Counted from the stretch's first letter, positions 1 to 11,416 are shown. The stretch: 64,000 nt of DNA from Chamaea fasciata (GCA_029207755.1 JARCOQ010000004.1:35821560-35885559); one strand, 5' to 3'. The notes: generated from the letters alone by a model not told the origin. Translations and numbers: made by a program.

Positions 1-99
1 TGGACTCTCACTCTGTCGTCTCTCAGTAAGTGTTACGCTGTAACTAGGAGGCGCTGAAAACCTCAGGCAGAAAATTTACAACTTGATCAGTTTCAAACC

Positions 100-171
100 G
101 CACACACACACACAGACACATACACACAAGCACACACGCACACGCACACACGCACACGCACACACACACAA
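100..171. repeat. (CA)n microsatellite
   Basis: An interrupted CA dinucleotide array with scattered G and T substitutions (cacacg, cacaga). It is an ordinary vertebrate microsatellite lying just left of a CpG-rich block. Confidence 0.95.
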
Positions 172-439
172 AATCTGCTACTGTTGCAAACATATGTTAC
201 AGATTAAGCAAATGGCTTTACTTTTGCTAGGCTGAAAACTGATAATGAGAATTTATATGCTGAAGAGTTTGGCGCCTGTTCTAACTCCAGTTACTTACAT
301 GCTAACAAATCCCTTCTATTTTTCCGGGAAATAAAATAATAATTAAAAAAAATCTTTTAAACTTCATCCAGATGGGAAGAGAGCCGTGATAGTTGCTCTT
401 CTACCGAAGCTACGCCTGTCCTGAGCTTTGAATATTACA

Positions 440-1115
440 CCAGCGAAGCTCGGCCATGTATTCGTTTCATGAAGAACTAGGGGAGGGCTCGGAGCTTCCC
501 CGCTCACCCCGCGTCCCGGCCGTGGCCAGGCGGTGCGCGGACGCCAAGGCACACCCCCTCTCCTCACCGCGGAGTGTCACGACAGAAAGACGAGCACACC
601 GTTTCCCGAAGCATTGCCAACACCACAGGAGTTTGGATTTGTTTTTCTTTCCTTCCTTTCTTTCTCGTCCTTCAGCAGCGCAAAAATCTTTACGGCAAGG
701 CTAGTTAGTGCTCCCTACGCTGACGAGGAAGATTACTGCGACTAGTGAGCTTTCAGGAGGAAGGCTACGTCCTAAGCCTCCCTCTGCACATGGCTTGCTC
801 TTCTCACCCCACCCTGAGCAGAAGGCCCCGCCGCTCCCGTCGTACGGGAGATACTCGCTCGAGCCTGCCAGCTCGCCCAGTAGACGCCTCGTGTCGCCAC
901 CCGGCGACAGGACAAACCCCGTCCACTGTCACGCCTGGCCCTCTGGAGCCGTGCCGGCGGTGGGGCTGAGGGGGAAGGGATGGCGGGGATATCCGTAAGG
1001 TAGCGAGTTGCAGAGGGGGACCCTGGGCTCCGCCAGGGAGGGACCAGGAACGCGCAGGGACTCTTCCCATCCGCCTCCTGTGTCCCCCCACCAGGAGCAG
1101 GCGGCCTGGATGTGA
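440..1115. promoter_or_regulatory. CpG-rich block A (probable CpG island, left part)
   Basis: CpG dinucleotides are dense here (for example gcgcggacgcc, ccgcggag, cgtcgtacggg, ctcgctcgag), whereas the rest of the window is strongly CpG-depleted. Such blocks usually mark promoters in bird genomes. I cannot identify an exon or a transcription start. Open frames exist on both strands, but long open frames arise easily in GC-rich DNA. Because the gene inferred at 9.7-58.8 kb ends well to the right, this island more likely serves a neighbour, perhaps one transcribed leftwards out of the window. Confidence 0.6.
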
Positions 1116-1911
1116 CACTGACGGATGGCCGCAAGAGAGAAAAAGTTAATTTAAACGACTTCGAAGGGTTACAGGAAGAGAGGACAAGGGAGTCTCTAGA
1201 CTCCTAGGGCTGGGGAAGATGTGTTCATTTTTCCAAAGAGACGGCGATAGGAGAAAAATCTCCAAAAGAGAAGATAAAATACATCTGCTCTATTTGCACC
1301 GGAAAATTTCTGTGCCCCCCAGGAGAAGGGAAGACTGGACGGGGAGGAACACGTTTGAACTACACTTTCCTTTCCACAGATGTCGGCCAAATGTGCGGGG
1401 CTCCACGTGTGTCCCGGGTCCATGGTCACAGCCAAGAAGGGCGAACGGCCAGGACAGGGGAACGCGGGAAAGGCTCCTACAGCGCCTGCCCCATTGGCTT
1501 GGAATAAGAGCCAGGGACGAAAACTGTGTTAGGAAGAGAGAGAATAACAGGGATCTCTAAAAAACCCACTCTTCCCCAATGCTCAAATCCCACAAACCAC
1601 CAAAACCACGCAACTAAATACAAGCAGTTAAGAGGGAAAAAAAAAAAGTTTTTTAAAAAAAGTTAGGGCGGATCTTAAAGAAACTTCAGCATTTGCATTT
1701 GCTTGCAAAACTCTCAAGATAAACCCTAAGAGATCTGGAGGCTCTTTTTTTCAAAGCACAGAATGGAAGACAGTTCTCTTTCCACCTATCATTAACTTCT
1801 AAATAATACTAATATTAATCAGTAACAAAAGCAATAATAACGACAATAGTAACAACAGCAATAACAATAAAAACAACAATACATAATAATAACAACAAAA
1901 AAGAGAAAGAT
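1116..1911. other. Non-coding stretch between CpG-rich blocks
   Basis: GC content drops across this stretch. It keeps a few CpGs to about 1.5 kb (including a CACGTG E-box near 1403), then becomes A-rich. From about 1800 to 1905 it has an AAT/AAC-type trinucleotide-like stretch that runs into the GGAA array. No gene is recognised. Confidence 0.6.
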
Positions 1912-2032
1912 GGAAGGAAGGAGGGAGGGAGGGAGGGAGGGAGGGAAGGAAGGAAGGAAGGAAGGAAGGAAGGAAGGAAGGAAGGAAGGAAGGAAGGAAG
2001 GAAGGAAGGAAGAGAGAGAGAGAGAGAGAGAG
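1912..2032. repeat. (GGGA)n/(GGAA)n then (AG)n microsatellite
   Basis: A compound purine repeat. It starts with a few GGGA units, continues as about twenty GGAA (GAAG) units, and ends in an AG dinucleotide run. The opposite strand is pure pyrimidine and gives low-complexity open frames rich in Ser, Phe and Leu that are not genes. Confidence 0.97.
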
Positions 2033-2073
2033 TGAGAAAGAGAGAGGAAATGGAAGTGGAAATGGAGAAGGAA

Positions 2074-2250
2074 AGAAGAGAAGAGAAGAGAAGAGAAGAG
2101 AAGAGAAGAGAAGAGAAGAGAAGAGAAGAGAAGAGAAGAGAAGAGAAGAGAAGAGAAGAGAAGAGAAGAGAAGAGAAGAGAAGAGAAGAGAAGAGAAGAG
2201 AAGAGAAGAGAGAGAAGAGAAGAGAAGAGAAGAGAGAAGAGAAGAGAAAA
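2074..2250. repeat. (AAGAG)n pentanucleotide array
   Basis: About 35 near-perfect copies of the pentamer AAGAG, with a phase slip near 2210 and another near 2235. Together with the preceding array this makes roughly 340 bp of almost uninterrupted purine on the plus strand. Confidence 0.97.
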
Positions 2251-2329
2251 ATCTAAGGGAATATTCAGTGCTGCCAAATATTTCGCATGTGAGTGGTGAA
2301 GGGCTTTGGTGCAGGCGTCTCCCTCTGTA

Positions 2330-3370
2330 TCCAAATTCCTGGGCGACACCCCCCCGCCCTGTGAGAAGCGGGGGAGGGGGTTTGTGTAGCTAAAACAGGC
2401 CAGAGCCTCCCGAAAGGTTCTCGCACCACAGGTACCCGCCGGCGTCTCCTCCGGGGTTCCCCCTAGGGCAGCCCGCACGCCCTTCACCCAGGCCTGAGTT
2501 GATGGAGGCTTGCATCAGGCCGGGGGAGCGCTGGCGCTTACCTCGAGATCACCCCCGGGGAGCCCGAAAACGACAAAGGGACGGAGACCAGCAGTGGCCG
2601 CTGGGCTGTGGGGGCGGGGTAACGGAGCGAACGGATTCCCGGTCCCCGGCCCCTCCACTCCATCCTGGGTGGTGTAACCGGAATCGCGGAGAGTCCATGA
2701 CGAACCCCTTCGAGAGACAATACCCGCACCCCGAGGGGCTGCGCCGGGGCCGCGAGAGCGATGCTCCATGTTCCCTGGAGCAAGGAAGAGTGGGAAAAAC
2801 CTCGTGCGTGGGGTCCGGGCCCCGTCGGGGGGCACACACCCGACACAGCCCCAGCACCGCCGGTTCCTACCCGCCACCCCACAGAAGTGAACAGGGATAT
2901 TTACTTTTTCCTCTCCCCTTCCTCCGGAATCTGCCGGCGAATGAATAGTTACTCCCATGAGCCTGCCCCATGACTTCGGGTATGTCACGACAGCCAAATG
3001 GGCGAGCAGTGGCGTGATCTCCCCTTCCACGATCCTTCCCCGAGGGGCGCCCCGGGGGCTCTCTCCGGCGGAAGGCGGCGGTCTGGGCACTCCTGGAAGG
3101 TGGTAGTAGGGGCTGAGCATTGCCTGCCAGTGAGCGTTCCCCTGGGGGTGTGCGGGGTCGTAGGGACACCCCTGAGCCCTGAGCCGGCGCTGTCCTTGGT
3201 GCTGGACCCGCCCCGAGAGAGGCCGGGTCCCTCCGCCACCTGCAAAGTGTGGGCAGGGTACTCCGAGACTCTCTGGAAAGGACGACATCCTGCCCCTTGG
3301 CGTCTGCTCCCGCCGCGCCGCCGCTTGTGGGGAACTGTCTTGGCTTTGATCACACCACTTACTTAGTGGC
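2330..3370. promoter_or_regulatory. CpG-rich block B (probable CpG island, right part)
   Basis: The most GC- and CpG-rich kilobase of the window (for example acccgccggcgtctcc, gcgccggggccgcgag, cccgccgcgccgccgc). A 1-kb open frame crosses it on the minus strand (2515-3591), and overlapping frames are open on both strands. That is the signature of GC-rich DNA rather than of one protein. It may be the same island as block A, split by the purine microsatellite. Neither the gene nor the direction of transcription can be fixed from sequence alone. Confidence 0.6.
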
Positions 3371-4515
3371 GTGGGGAGCCCACGGGAAACACTGCAATAA
3401 GCACCCGCTGTGCACCTTGCTTGCAGCCCTGCACTCCCCTTTCCCGCCCCCCCCCTCCAAGAGGATACATGATAATTTGGGAGAAAGTACAAAGGAAACG
3501 ATTTATAATCCAAGTAGCTGTCACCATACAAAAACCCCCAAACAACCCAAAACTCCCGAACAACAAAATACTCCACCAACTTCGGAAGCACCTATCAAGA
3601 AGTGTGTGAGAGGAAAATTGCCCTCAGCCATTGGGAAAACTGGCAACACCTGGCTTGCTGTGAACAGACAGATCAGTGTTTGCAAGTTCCTGGTGATGTT
3701 AGGGCCTTTCTCCACAAGAAGTAGGCAAGCATACCCCACAATACTGTAGGGTATGTTATTTTTGTACCTGCATGTTGTGGGGAGACATGGAGGACCCTCC
3801 ACATCAAGGGATTTACTGTAGAATATATTGTTTGGCAAGTTGATTTGGAAGGAGAAAGCATAAAGGAGTCCCAGGAGGAGGGGAGATGAGCAGGAAGCTT
3901 ACTTACGTAATTGTAGCAGAGATAGCAGCTTTAAAGAAGACAGGACCTGGAGACAGCCCTTTTCCAGGCATTAGGGGATTAGGTAGGGCATGAGCAAAGA
4001 GAAATGGAAACGACAAAAGGAGATAACCTAGGCCTCTCCTCAGAGAGGTCAGCTCTCTCCTGTGCTGCAATTTAGTGCAAAATAACTGATGCTATTGTCT
4101 CCACTGGGACAAACCAGCCTGCAGAACCATGCTCTGTGAATATTCATATCTACTTGACTCCAGAGGGATGCAGACAGTGTGGAGGGGTAGGAAATGCTTC
4201 AGAGTGAGTTATCCTCTCTGTCTGAGTCTCCCTGGAGAGAGTAACCAGCGTTGGGCAGACCCTGTCCCTGCATCCCACAGAAACCCATGCCAGCAGTCAG
4301 GCAAGGGTGGTGGAGAGACTTGTGTTTTAGCACTGTTTTGATTTCCCACTCATATTTCACCTTGTTCCTGCAAGGTGAGGAGGTGGTGAGAAGCTGGTGT
4401 CAGCCTGGAGCAGGTGTTTGGAGATCACTCAGGAGTCAAATGTGAGAAGTCGAGTATCAGCCCCATTTCCCCCTGGAACGCTTCTGGAGTTGATGTTAAA
4501 AATCGGAAAAATAAG
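3371..4515. other. Non-coding, no feature recognised
   Basis: Mixed-composition DNA leaving the CpG island. There are short open frames only, no credible exon with paired splice sites, and no repeat that I can name. Confidence 0.5.
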
Positions 4516-4518
4516 GGG

Positions 4519-4752
4519 AAACCCCCCCCCCCCCCCACCTCTCCCCAAGGAAAAAAAAAAACAACCCACCAAAAAACAAACCCCACAAAAATACCCACAA
4601 CCCTCCCAAAACAAACAAACAAAAACCAACCAAACAAAAAAACCTGCAAAAACCCCCAAAAACCCAACCCCACCTCCTAAAAAAAAAACCCAAAAACAAA
4701 CCCAAAAAAAAAAACCAAAACAAAAAAACCCCCAAACCAAACCAAAACAACC
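4519..4752. repeat. A/C-rich low-complexity tract
   Basis: It opens with a poly(C) run at about 4521-4536. About 230 bp of A and C runs follow (aaccaacc-, aaaaccc- and caaacaaa-like words) with almost no G or T. The strand asymmetry is striking, but simple-sequence degeneration explains it. The translated frames (Pro/Lys/Thr-rich or Gly/Phe/Trp-rich) are not genes. Confidence 0.9.
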
Positions 4753-6147
4753 AGGTACATATAGAAGTGCTTCTTCTCTCCAAGTTCTTTACCGACACAA
4801 TGCACACTCCTTCCTTCCCAGGCACTGCTCTCCCCACCATGGGGTCAGAAGATCACTGTTTCTTCAAACAGGCACCTTTTAAAAAGTTTATTCTTCCCAA
4901 GAGCTAAGAGGGACCCAGCTGCAAGGCAGAAACCCAAGCAAACTTCTACCAGTAAAGTTACATCTTGAAGCCCATAGGAAGCCATATGGCTTGAAGAAAC
5001 TTTTGGGATTTTTCATGGGTTGTTTGCAGTGAAATTAACTGTGGGTGGCATGTCCCCTGGGATAGGTGCTGCTCACCTATGCTTCTGAGAGGTCTTCCTG
5101 TACTTTGTGTGAATTATTATACTGCATTACATTGAACTATATTATATTTATTATATTGTATTTATTAAAATTGACTTAAAACAAGAGCTAAACTTTTCTA
5201 GCAGTACTGAAGGAAGAGGAGGTGGGGGATCTTCACTGCCAGTCAGTTCCCATCCCCAGGTTCCTTCCTCCTCATAACAAGGCATTTTGATTGAGAAGGA
5301 AACTCAAAGTATGTGTGTCCTAACTGGAGCGTGTGGTTATTGTGCAACTGATGGACCAGAACAAATTCTGCAGCTCAGGAAAGAGTTTTCTTCATATACC
5401 ATAAATCTGTATCTTTATATGGGGATAGCACCCAGCTGAAACAATAAAACTGCACAGAATGAATGAAATTAAACCCACTGGTCACTAGGGGCTTGATAAG
5501 AGAGGCAGCAATTTTATTTTTTACATTTGACCAATTTTTTTCTTCTTTTCATTTCAGTTTTTGATTGTCATCATTTACATGACATTACTTAGCATGGCAA
5601 AATTTAGAGATGCAGTAAAGCTGCTTGTCTGAGTCTACCTTGAAGTAAGAATGCCAGTGGGTCTGAAATCCAGATCTACAAGCTAATCTCTAGTTTTCCC
5701 TTCAAATGGAATTCAGCTACAAAGAGCTTGGAAAGATTTTGCATCTATTCAGGAGGCACATCTTTAATTTTCTGAGGAGCAAAAAATCCACAAGAAACTT
5801 CATATAGCTCCTTAGGTTTTGCTTAGCATATGTGATAAAACATTGATTGTTGCAGTTTGGTGACCCATGAAATTTGGGGGTTAGTTTTCTCTTCAGACCA
5901 GAGCATATAATTATGCAAATAAAGGGCTGTCACTGATCTAGTGAAATACTCTCAAACACATGCAATCCAAAATGGAACAGAAAAGTGGAATTTGTGGTAT
6001 TATGATGATACAATGATAAATGACATCTCCTTTCAAGTTTTTCTAGAAGTACATTTTTCACACTTTGTCGAGTACATCAAGATAATGTGGATGCACACGA
6101 GCGCGCATGCACACATCCCTGTGAGATCGAGATATCCATGAATGCAT

Positions 6148-6202
6148 GCAGACACACACACACCCACACACACACCCACACACACCCACACCCACACACC
6201 CT
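6148..6202. repeat. (CA)n / (CCCACA)n microsatellite
   Basis: A CA-rich array with regularly interspersed CCC units (acaccc, cacaccca). It is ordinary simple sequence. Confidence 0.9.
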
Positions 6203-6767
6203 TCCACTCTCTAAGATGTAGCTCTACCCTCGTGTATGATGGATGTACACATTCTTGACAGGTTATTTTTGGTTTGGTTGACTTGAGAATGGTGCAATAT
6301 GTGGCTCCATGCAGTTTTAGATGTGACACTTTTCATTTGTACTTCTGAATAAAATTTCTAGAGGGGGAAAAAACCCCACTACCCACAATATGTGATGTTT
6401 CTCAGAGGAAAAATGCACATTTCCATGAAAAGCAGCAACTTCTTCTGAGTCTAGGAGAATCACACTATGAGGACTGTAACTGTAACCAGTGTACTGCCAT
6501 GCACGCACAATAATGATGCAAAGGTATCCTTACACCTTTGCTTTTCTCCCCCCTCCTTTTTATTTCTTTTTCCCCGCAGCTCTGCTGTGTTTGGGGGTCA
6601 GCTTACTGTTTTCTGCTAGGAACACTTCTTTCTTGCTCTCCATTCTTGACAAGGAAGCACTGCTTTCACTGGTCCCCAGCTTCAATGGCTGCATTTTGAC
6701 TTGCACAATGGTGTGCAAACCTTTTGGGTGGGAAGGAGCAGGGAGTTTTCTTAGATACTGTTGAACG

Positions 6768-6862
6768 GTAGATTTTGTTGGTTTGTTGGTTTTGTTGGTT
6801 TTCTGTTCTTGTTTTGGGTTTGAGGGTTTGTTGTGTTTTTGAGGGTTTTTTGGTCACTTTTG
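6768..6862. repeat. G/T-rich low-complexity tract
   Basis: A run of ttggtttg- and ttttgggttt-like words, almost free of A and C on the plus strand. It is the compositional mirror image of the A/C tract at 4.5-4.75 kb. No function is inferred. Confidence 0.8.
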
Positions 6863-8622
6863 CACTTGTAGCTCCAAAGTTACTTAGGGCAGAGGCTGTT
6901 GCACCATGTCAGATGTCAGGGAGTTTTCCTGTGATGAAGCCAGGAGGAGGTTCATATCAGACCTCTGTCTCTTCAAGACGTCATGGCCTGGGTGGCCAGT
7001 GGCATGCATCTTTAAAAATATCAGTCCCAAGGAACAGGTTAAATCAACACTCATCCCTCCTTAGTGTGCTGCAGGGTTACCATTATCACCTTTCCCTGTG
7101 ATACTAACGTGACAGTACATGCTTCCACACTTTCCTCCCTTTATGCAGCCCATGAAAAACCCTCTGCAGCTGGAGCCAGAGATGCTGCCTTGTCCATCTC
7201 TAGCCCATGCCCACCTGTAAAAGGCCCTTCCCAAAAAACTGTTCAAACTCCTCTCTTGGTGTATTTTTATATGGTTTCATGTTTCTGAACAGCTAAAGGG
7301 GAGAGGATGGTGTGGTCCACTTGCTTATGTGGGTTCCCATGATGATGTGGGATGTGCAGACAGAAGGTCATGCTCGTGTGGGCTGAGCCACAGGGCTGGA
7401 CACACAGCTCACTCTGTGGCACAAATGAGCCTCATCCCCCTCACACCCTGCTCAAACCTTCCAGCCTCAACCCTGCAACCATATGGGGTCCTGTTTGCAA
7501 ACACATCTGCCTCCCCCCCGTATTCTGAGGCTGGTGGAGCTGCTGCCCCACCCTACCCACCAGAGACAGTGGCTCCCATGGAGCTGGGTGCAAGGACACA
7601 AAGTGTGCAAGAAGGAGAGAAGAGAGCATATTTATTTTTTGTTCACTGGAAGCAGAGCAGTATCATTGGTGAGGATCCCCTTTGCTCTTCAGCCCCCCAC
7701 AGAACTGCAAATGTGGGCTGGGCCCAGAGCACAGTAAAGAAAAATTCTTTAGAGAATGATAAGTGTTACAGTAAAAATGTTTGTACTTTGTTTCTCATCA
7801 ACAGTTAAAAAAATAGATCCACTCCTCCAGTATTTGGGCACCCTAGAGACTCCATCTCACCTCCACAGAGATGGAGAGCGGCAGGTCTGGTGTGTGCATG
7901 TGCAAACTTCCCTGGCCTCTCCATCTTCCCTGGCTGCAGGTTGAAGCACAGACACCCAAACCACACCATGTAAACTCTCACCTTACCCCTAAACACACAG
8001 GGTCCAGGGCGCCAGGGTGGACATGGGCCTGGGGAGGGGGATCAGGCTGGTCACAGGCAGCAGCACCCTCCGACTGTGAGTGAGTGTGGAGGCTGGAGCC
8101 CAGAGGAAGCTCGGTGCAGTCCTCTCCCCTCAGCAACAGGTTCCCCTCCAGGAAGAAAATCTGCCAGGCATGGATACTACACTTCCCTCTGCATAGGCAT
8201 GGCCTGACACCTTCCCCACTCCCTGGGGGCTTTGCTGCAAGCACCCCTCCTCCCCAAGGGCAGAGCTTAAATGCAGTGAGATGACAGGAAGCAGGAGCTG
8301 GGGAAGAAAGCCCTGCTGCCAGTATGAGCAGGTAGGGATGTAAGCGCTCCATGGGTGCTGAGAGCCCCCCACCTGGAGGATGTAGGCCCAAATCCAGCTG
8401 GGTTTCCCTTTGCACCTCACTATGAGCACTGCTGCTTTTGCTCCACGGCATGGGAGGGCACCCCTGCTTTGGCATTGTCTCGTTTTAATGCTCCCCACCA
8501 CCTTTCTGGCCCCCAGCTGTAGGATTAGACACACTGCATGATGAGAGGGTGGGATTGTGTCCAAAACTCATGTTTGAGTGGTACCTCCTTGCTGGTGGGC
8601 ACGGCCATTAAAGAAAGACCAT

Positions 8623-8628
8623 TTTAAT
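8623..8628 (-). terminator. Possible poly(A) signal ATTAAA for the minus-strand gene
   Basis: TTTAAT on the plus strand reads ATTAAA on the minus strand, about 1 kb downstream of the inferred stop codon at 9671-9673. I saw no canonical AATAAA on the minus strand nearer to the stop. A six-base motif occurs often by chance in AT-rich DNA, so this is only a candidate. Confidence 0.2.
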
Positions 8629-8952
8629 TTAGTATTATCAACACCAAAGGAGCTTAATTAGAGTGCTTGCTCACTGGACATGCTGTCAAGCACTTTTCCC
8701 TTAGTTTTAGTGGAGAAAACCTTCCTAATGCAAGTTACGGCTACAGCCACATACTCTCTATGCGTGATGTGAAATCCCCACACAGAGTGCCCTGTTGGCC
8801 AACCTTTGTCCGAGAGACTGGGAAAGTGGGGGGAACCAGTGAGTTTAGGGAAAAGGAAATAACCATGGGATGGCAAGTCATTACAAACCCAGCATATGAA
8901 AAAGGAAGCATTTTTGTGTTTAAAAATAAACAGAAAAATATGCTCTCCCTCT

Positions 8953-8988
8953 TCTTCTTCTTCTTTTTTTTTTTTTTTTTTTTTTTTG
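8953..8988. repeat. (TTC)n and poly(T) run
   Basis: A few TTC units followed by about 22 T. It could be the A-tail of an old minus-strand retroposed sequence, but no body is recognisable beside it. Confidence 0.9.
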
Positions 8989-9670
8989 CTGGTCATATTT
9001 CACAGTGTGATCCAGCCTGTTAACGAATAGGCATTTTTTTAAAGTAGCACTTTCCAAAGGAAGAAAAGATCAACAGAAAATGCCATTGATCTAGTAGGAG
9101 AAATTCTCTTCAACAATGGAGCCTTTCTAGAATTCTGGGCCAAACATCTTGGACACTCATGCCAGAAAAATGAGTTAGAAGTTAATTCCACTTGGTCCCA
9201 GAGAAAGAGAAGGCTACTAGGTGTACTAGGCTGGTTAACACGTCTGAGAGGGCCATCTTTTAAAAAAGAGTAATTCATATGTTGTTCTGTCTAAAAATAG
9301 AAGGAAGCTGCAAAAAATCCTGCAGGCAATAGGACTGCAATGAAGCTGTTAAATTCTGGCATTATCTTGGTGCAGGGCTATGTCAGGGCAATTAGAGCTG
9401 CACCATGCTGCACTGTGCAGTACCATTGTCAGCCTTAATCTGCACACTGATGGGCAGCACAAAATCCAAGTTACAGCCCACAGGAAGCACAACCAGTGAA
9501 CCCATATTGCTTTGACAGTTGCACTCATCTAGAAATAATGCAAAACGCTATTTAGATGTATACATCACAACCCTGTGCTCTAGGAAGAAAACAATCTAAT
9601 GAGGGGCTGAGAGACTCCTTGCAGAAAACAAGCAGCAGACATTAGAGGTGGTGGGTTTTTTTCCTCCCTT

Positions 9671-9813
9671 TTAGAATTCTTCATATTTTATCCTGTTGGA
9701 GCGCCGTGTTGGGGTTGGTTTCACCAAGCTGTTCTTCGCCTTTATAGCCTCACTGAAGAACTTGAAAACAGATGGAAAACTCTTCCAAGAAGTTAGTTCA
9801 TGGCGTTCTGTAC
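9671..9813 (-). CDS. Inferred terminal coding exon, unrecognised gene
   Basis: On the minus strand the intron ends in a good acceptor (tttgtgttttgcag). The exon begins GT-ACA-GAA and stays open for 46 codons to a TAA at 9671-9673. The piece is charged and helical, with ELTSWKSFPSVFKFF followed by SEAIKAKNSLVKP. It ends in a basic tail, RRSNRIKYEEF, which could be a nuclear localisation segment (inference). It needs one base from the previous exon, and the candidate at 10526-10577 supplies one. The exon keeps several CpGs (gcgccg, tggcg) in CpG-poor surroundings, which fits coding constraint. I do not recognise the family. The terminal assignment rests on the stop and the absence of a later donor. 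Confidence 0.6.
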
Positions 9814-10525
9814 CTGCAAAACACAAAGGTGACAGTTTGACTAGGGGCTGTTCTGTGACTTGCTGGCTGTTCACAGCATCAATACACTGTAAAATGCAAA
9901 AATGCAAAACCTGGGGAAGACACCCAGCTGCTTGCAGCAGGTCTGGAGGGAACCTGAGGAGGATCAGGGCTGTCCTGCTGCTGACCTCTGGGGCAGCTGA
10001 CAAGAACAACTGCACACACGTGCAGACAGACACATGCACAAACATACATATATGCACATGCACAGCCACCCACATCACAATCAGAGATCCTCAACATGTC
10101 TTGTATCTGGGAAAATAGGATCCGAAAGCACTCTGCTAATAAAAACTTCATTGAAGCACCTCACCTATCTGGCCTGTCCTGGGAAAAAGTGTCAACTTCT
10201 GAGGCATACGTTGTATTATTTATTTTTCATTTTATACTCCTTTTAGCCTGGCATATGCATTTTTAAGTGAAAGAGAACACTTGATCTGAACTACATCTCA
10301 TGCATCACGAATGCATCCTTTGTGCACCTGCTCCCACAGATAAAATTGAGACAGTAAAGTGGACCTTTCCCGTTTATATCTTCCCTCTGCACACAGATGT
10401 ACTCTGTATTATTTTTGGTGTATGCTTGTTTTGCAAGTGCCTTCCTCAACACATAGTTCATTTGCTTTATTTAAACAGCCACACCCCCTCCTCCTTCCCC
10501 CCATCACCAAGCCCCAAAACAAAAC

Positions 10526-10577
10526 CAAGACAATGGAGATAGGGAGCCAAGGGGTGTGCAAAAGTTGGGACATCTTC
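10526..10577 (-). CDS. Inferred small coding exon, penultimate
   Basis: On the minus strand the acceptor is ctgcataattgggttacccag. The exon begins GAA-GAT-GTC in phase 0 and encodes EDVPTFAHPLAPYLHCL plus one base, 52 bp in all. The donor is weak (CTTG then GTTTTG). A second GT six bases earlier would give the same reading phase. The exon is proposed because it bridges the phase-0 end of the exon at 10958-11119 and the phase-1 start of the last exon. The joined peptide reads smoothly (GDVK, then EDVPTFAHP, then GTERHEL). Without transcript support it is the least secure of the three C-terminal exons. Confidence 0.45.
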
Positions 10578-10957
10578 CTGGGTAACCCAATTATGCAGAG
10601 ATGCTACCTGGTAGTCTTTGGATTCTGAGCCTCTGTTTGATACTTTAACATTGTTAATGATAATTCTTTAGTCTGTAATAGAAGGTCATTGCTATGGTTA
10701 CTCTACAATGGTGCAACACTTCACTTTCCCCTTCAGCTATTTGTTGAGACATGGCAACCACATTTGTTGCCTAGCAACAGTTCTGTGACAGTATCACAAC
10801 CTCGGGGTGACAACAATGAGGGGCACAGTGGCCATAGCCTGCCAGGCGGAGAGGGATGCATTCCAGGGTAGATGATGGCCCCTGCAGGACATAGGGTAGC
10901 CATCAGCCCTGGGGATATGGAATGGCTGCTCTGGCATGGCATTTGTGGCACACTCAC

Positions 10958-11119
10958 CTTCACATCCCCGTCAGGACCCTCTATGTATCCATCCATGGAG
11001 GATCCTTGGTGGGTCCCCTCCAGAAAGTCTTTGATGGAGGCACTACCTCGCACATTGCATGTCCCTGCTCTCTCAAAGGCAGCCATCATACAAGCAAAAT
11101 AATCCTCAAAAAACCCTCT
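10958..11119 (-). CDS. Inferred coding exon, unrecognised gene
   Basis: A 162-bp minus-strand exon. The acceptor is tagtgtctttccag, and the donor is close to consensus (GATGTGAAG followed by GTGAGT). It holds 54 open codons, phase 0 at both ends. The peptide runs RGFFEDYFACMMAAFERAG, then TCNVRGSASIKDFLEG, then HQGSSMDGYIEGPDGDVK: an amphipathic helical start and a polar, Gly/Asp-rich end. The strong donor at exactly the point where the frame becomes less protein-like is the best single piece of splice evidence in the window. Its neighbours in the inferred mRNA are the exons at 16766-16833 (upstream) and 10526-10577 (downstream). I cannot name the protein. Confidence 0.6.
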
Positions 11120-11339
11120 CTGGAAAGACACTACTTCCCACACAAAGAGATGTTTTCGTACAAAGAGCATCCACGTCACGTGCACACACAGATTTTCCTC
11201 CCCCTCTCTGCATTCACTGTACAGAGACAATTCATGACATCTTCCAGAAATTTCCCACTTCTTTTATACAAATGTTTTCCACCTTCAAATTCACCCATCA
11301 TTGTAGAAATTCTCTTTGCTGAGAGGCAGTCCATCCTAT

Positions 11340-11416
11340 CAAGCGTTGAACTTGGCATTGCTGGGTTGAGTTGGATTCTGTGATCTCAAGGAATAAAAGT
11401 TTCTATGATTCTATCC
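11340..11416 (+). mobile_element. CR1 LINE 3' end fragment
   Basis: The sequence runs gggttgagttggattctgtg, then atctcaaggaataaaag, then ttctatgattctat. This matches the characteristic 3' end of avian CR1 elements (a ttggacttgatgatctc-like segment followed by repeated attctatg octamers). Only the last 75-80 bp is recognisable, as is usual for heavily 5'-truncated CR1 copies. Confidence 0.75.

Larger units (their letters stand above)
4753..9670. other. Long non-coding stretch downstream of the minus-strand gene
   Basis: It contains a CA-type microsatellite near 6.15 kb, a G/T-rich tract near 6.8 kb, a moderately GC-rich but CpG-poor interval at about 7.3-8.56 kb, and a poly(T) run near 8.97 kb. 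No credible exon or RNA gene was seen. The part immediately left of 9671 would be the 3' untranslated region of the inferred minus-strand gene. Confidence 0.5.

Noticed and set aside
1819..2487. Minus-strand open frame of 222 codons rich in Ser, Phe and Leu, and the plus-strand Glu/Arg-rich frame opposite it
   Set aside because: Both are direct translations of the purine microsatellites and would open in any frame of such repeats.
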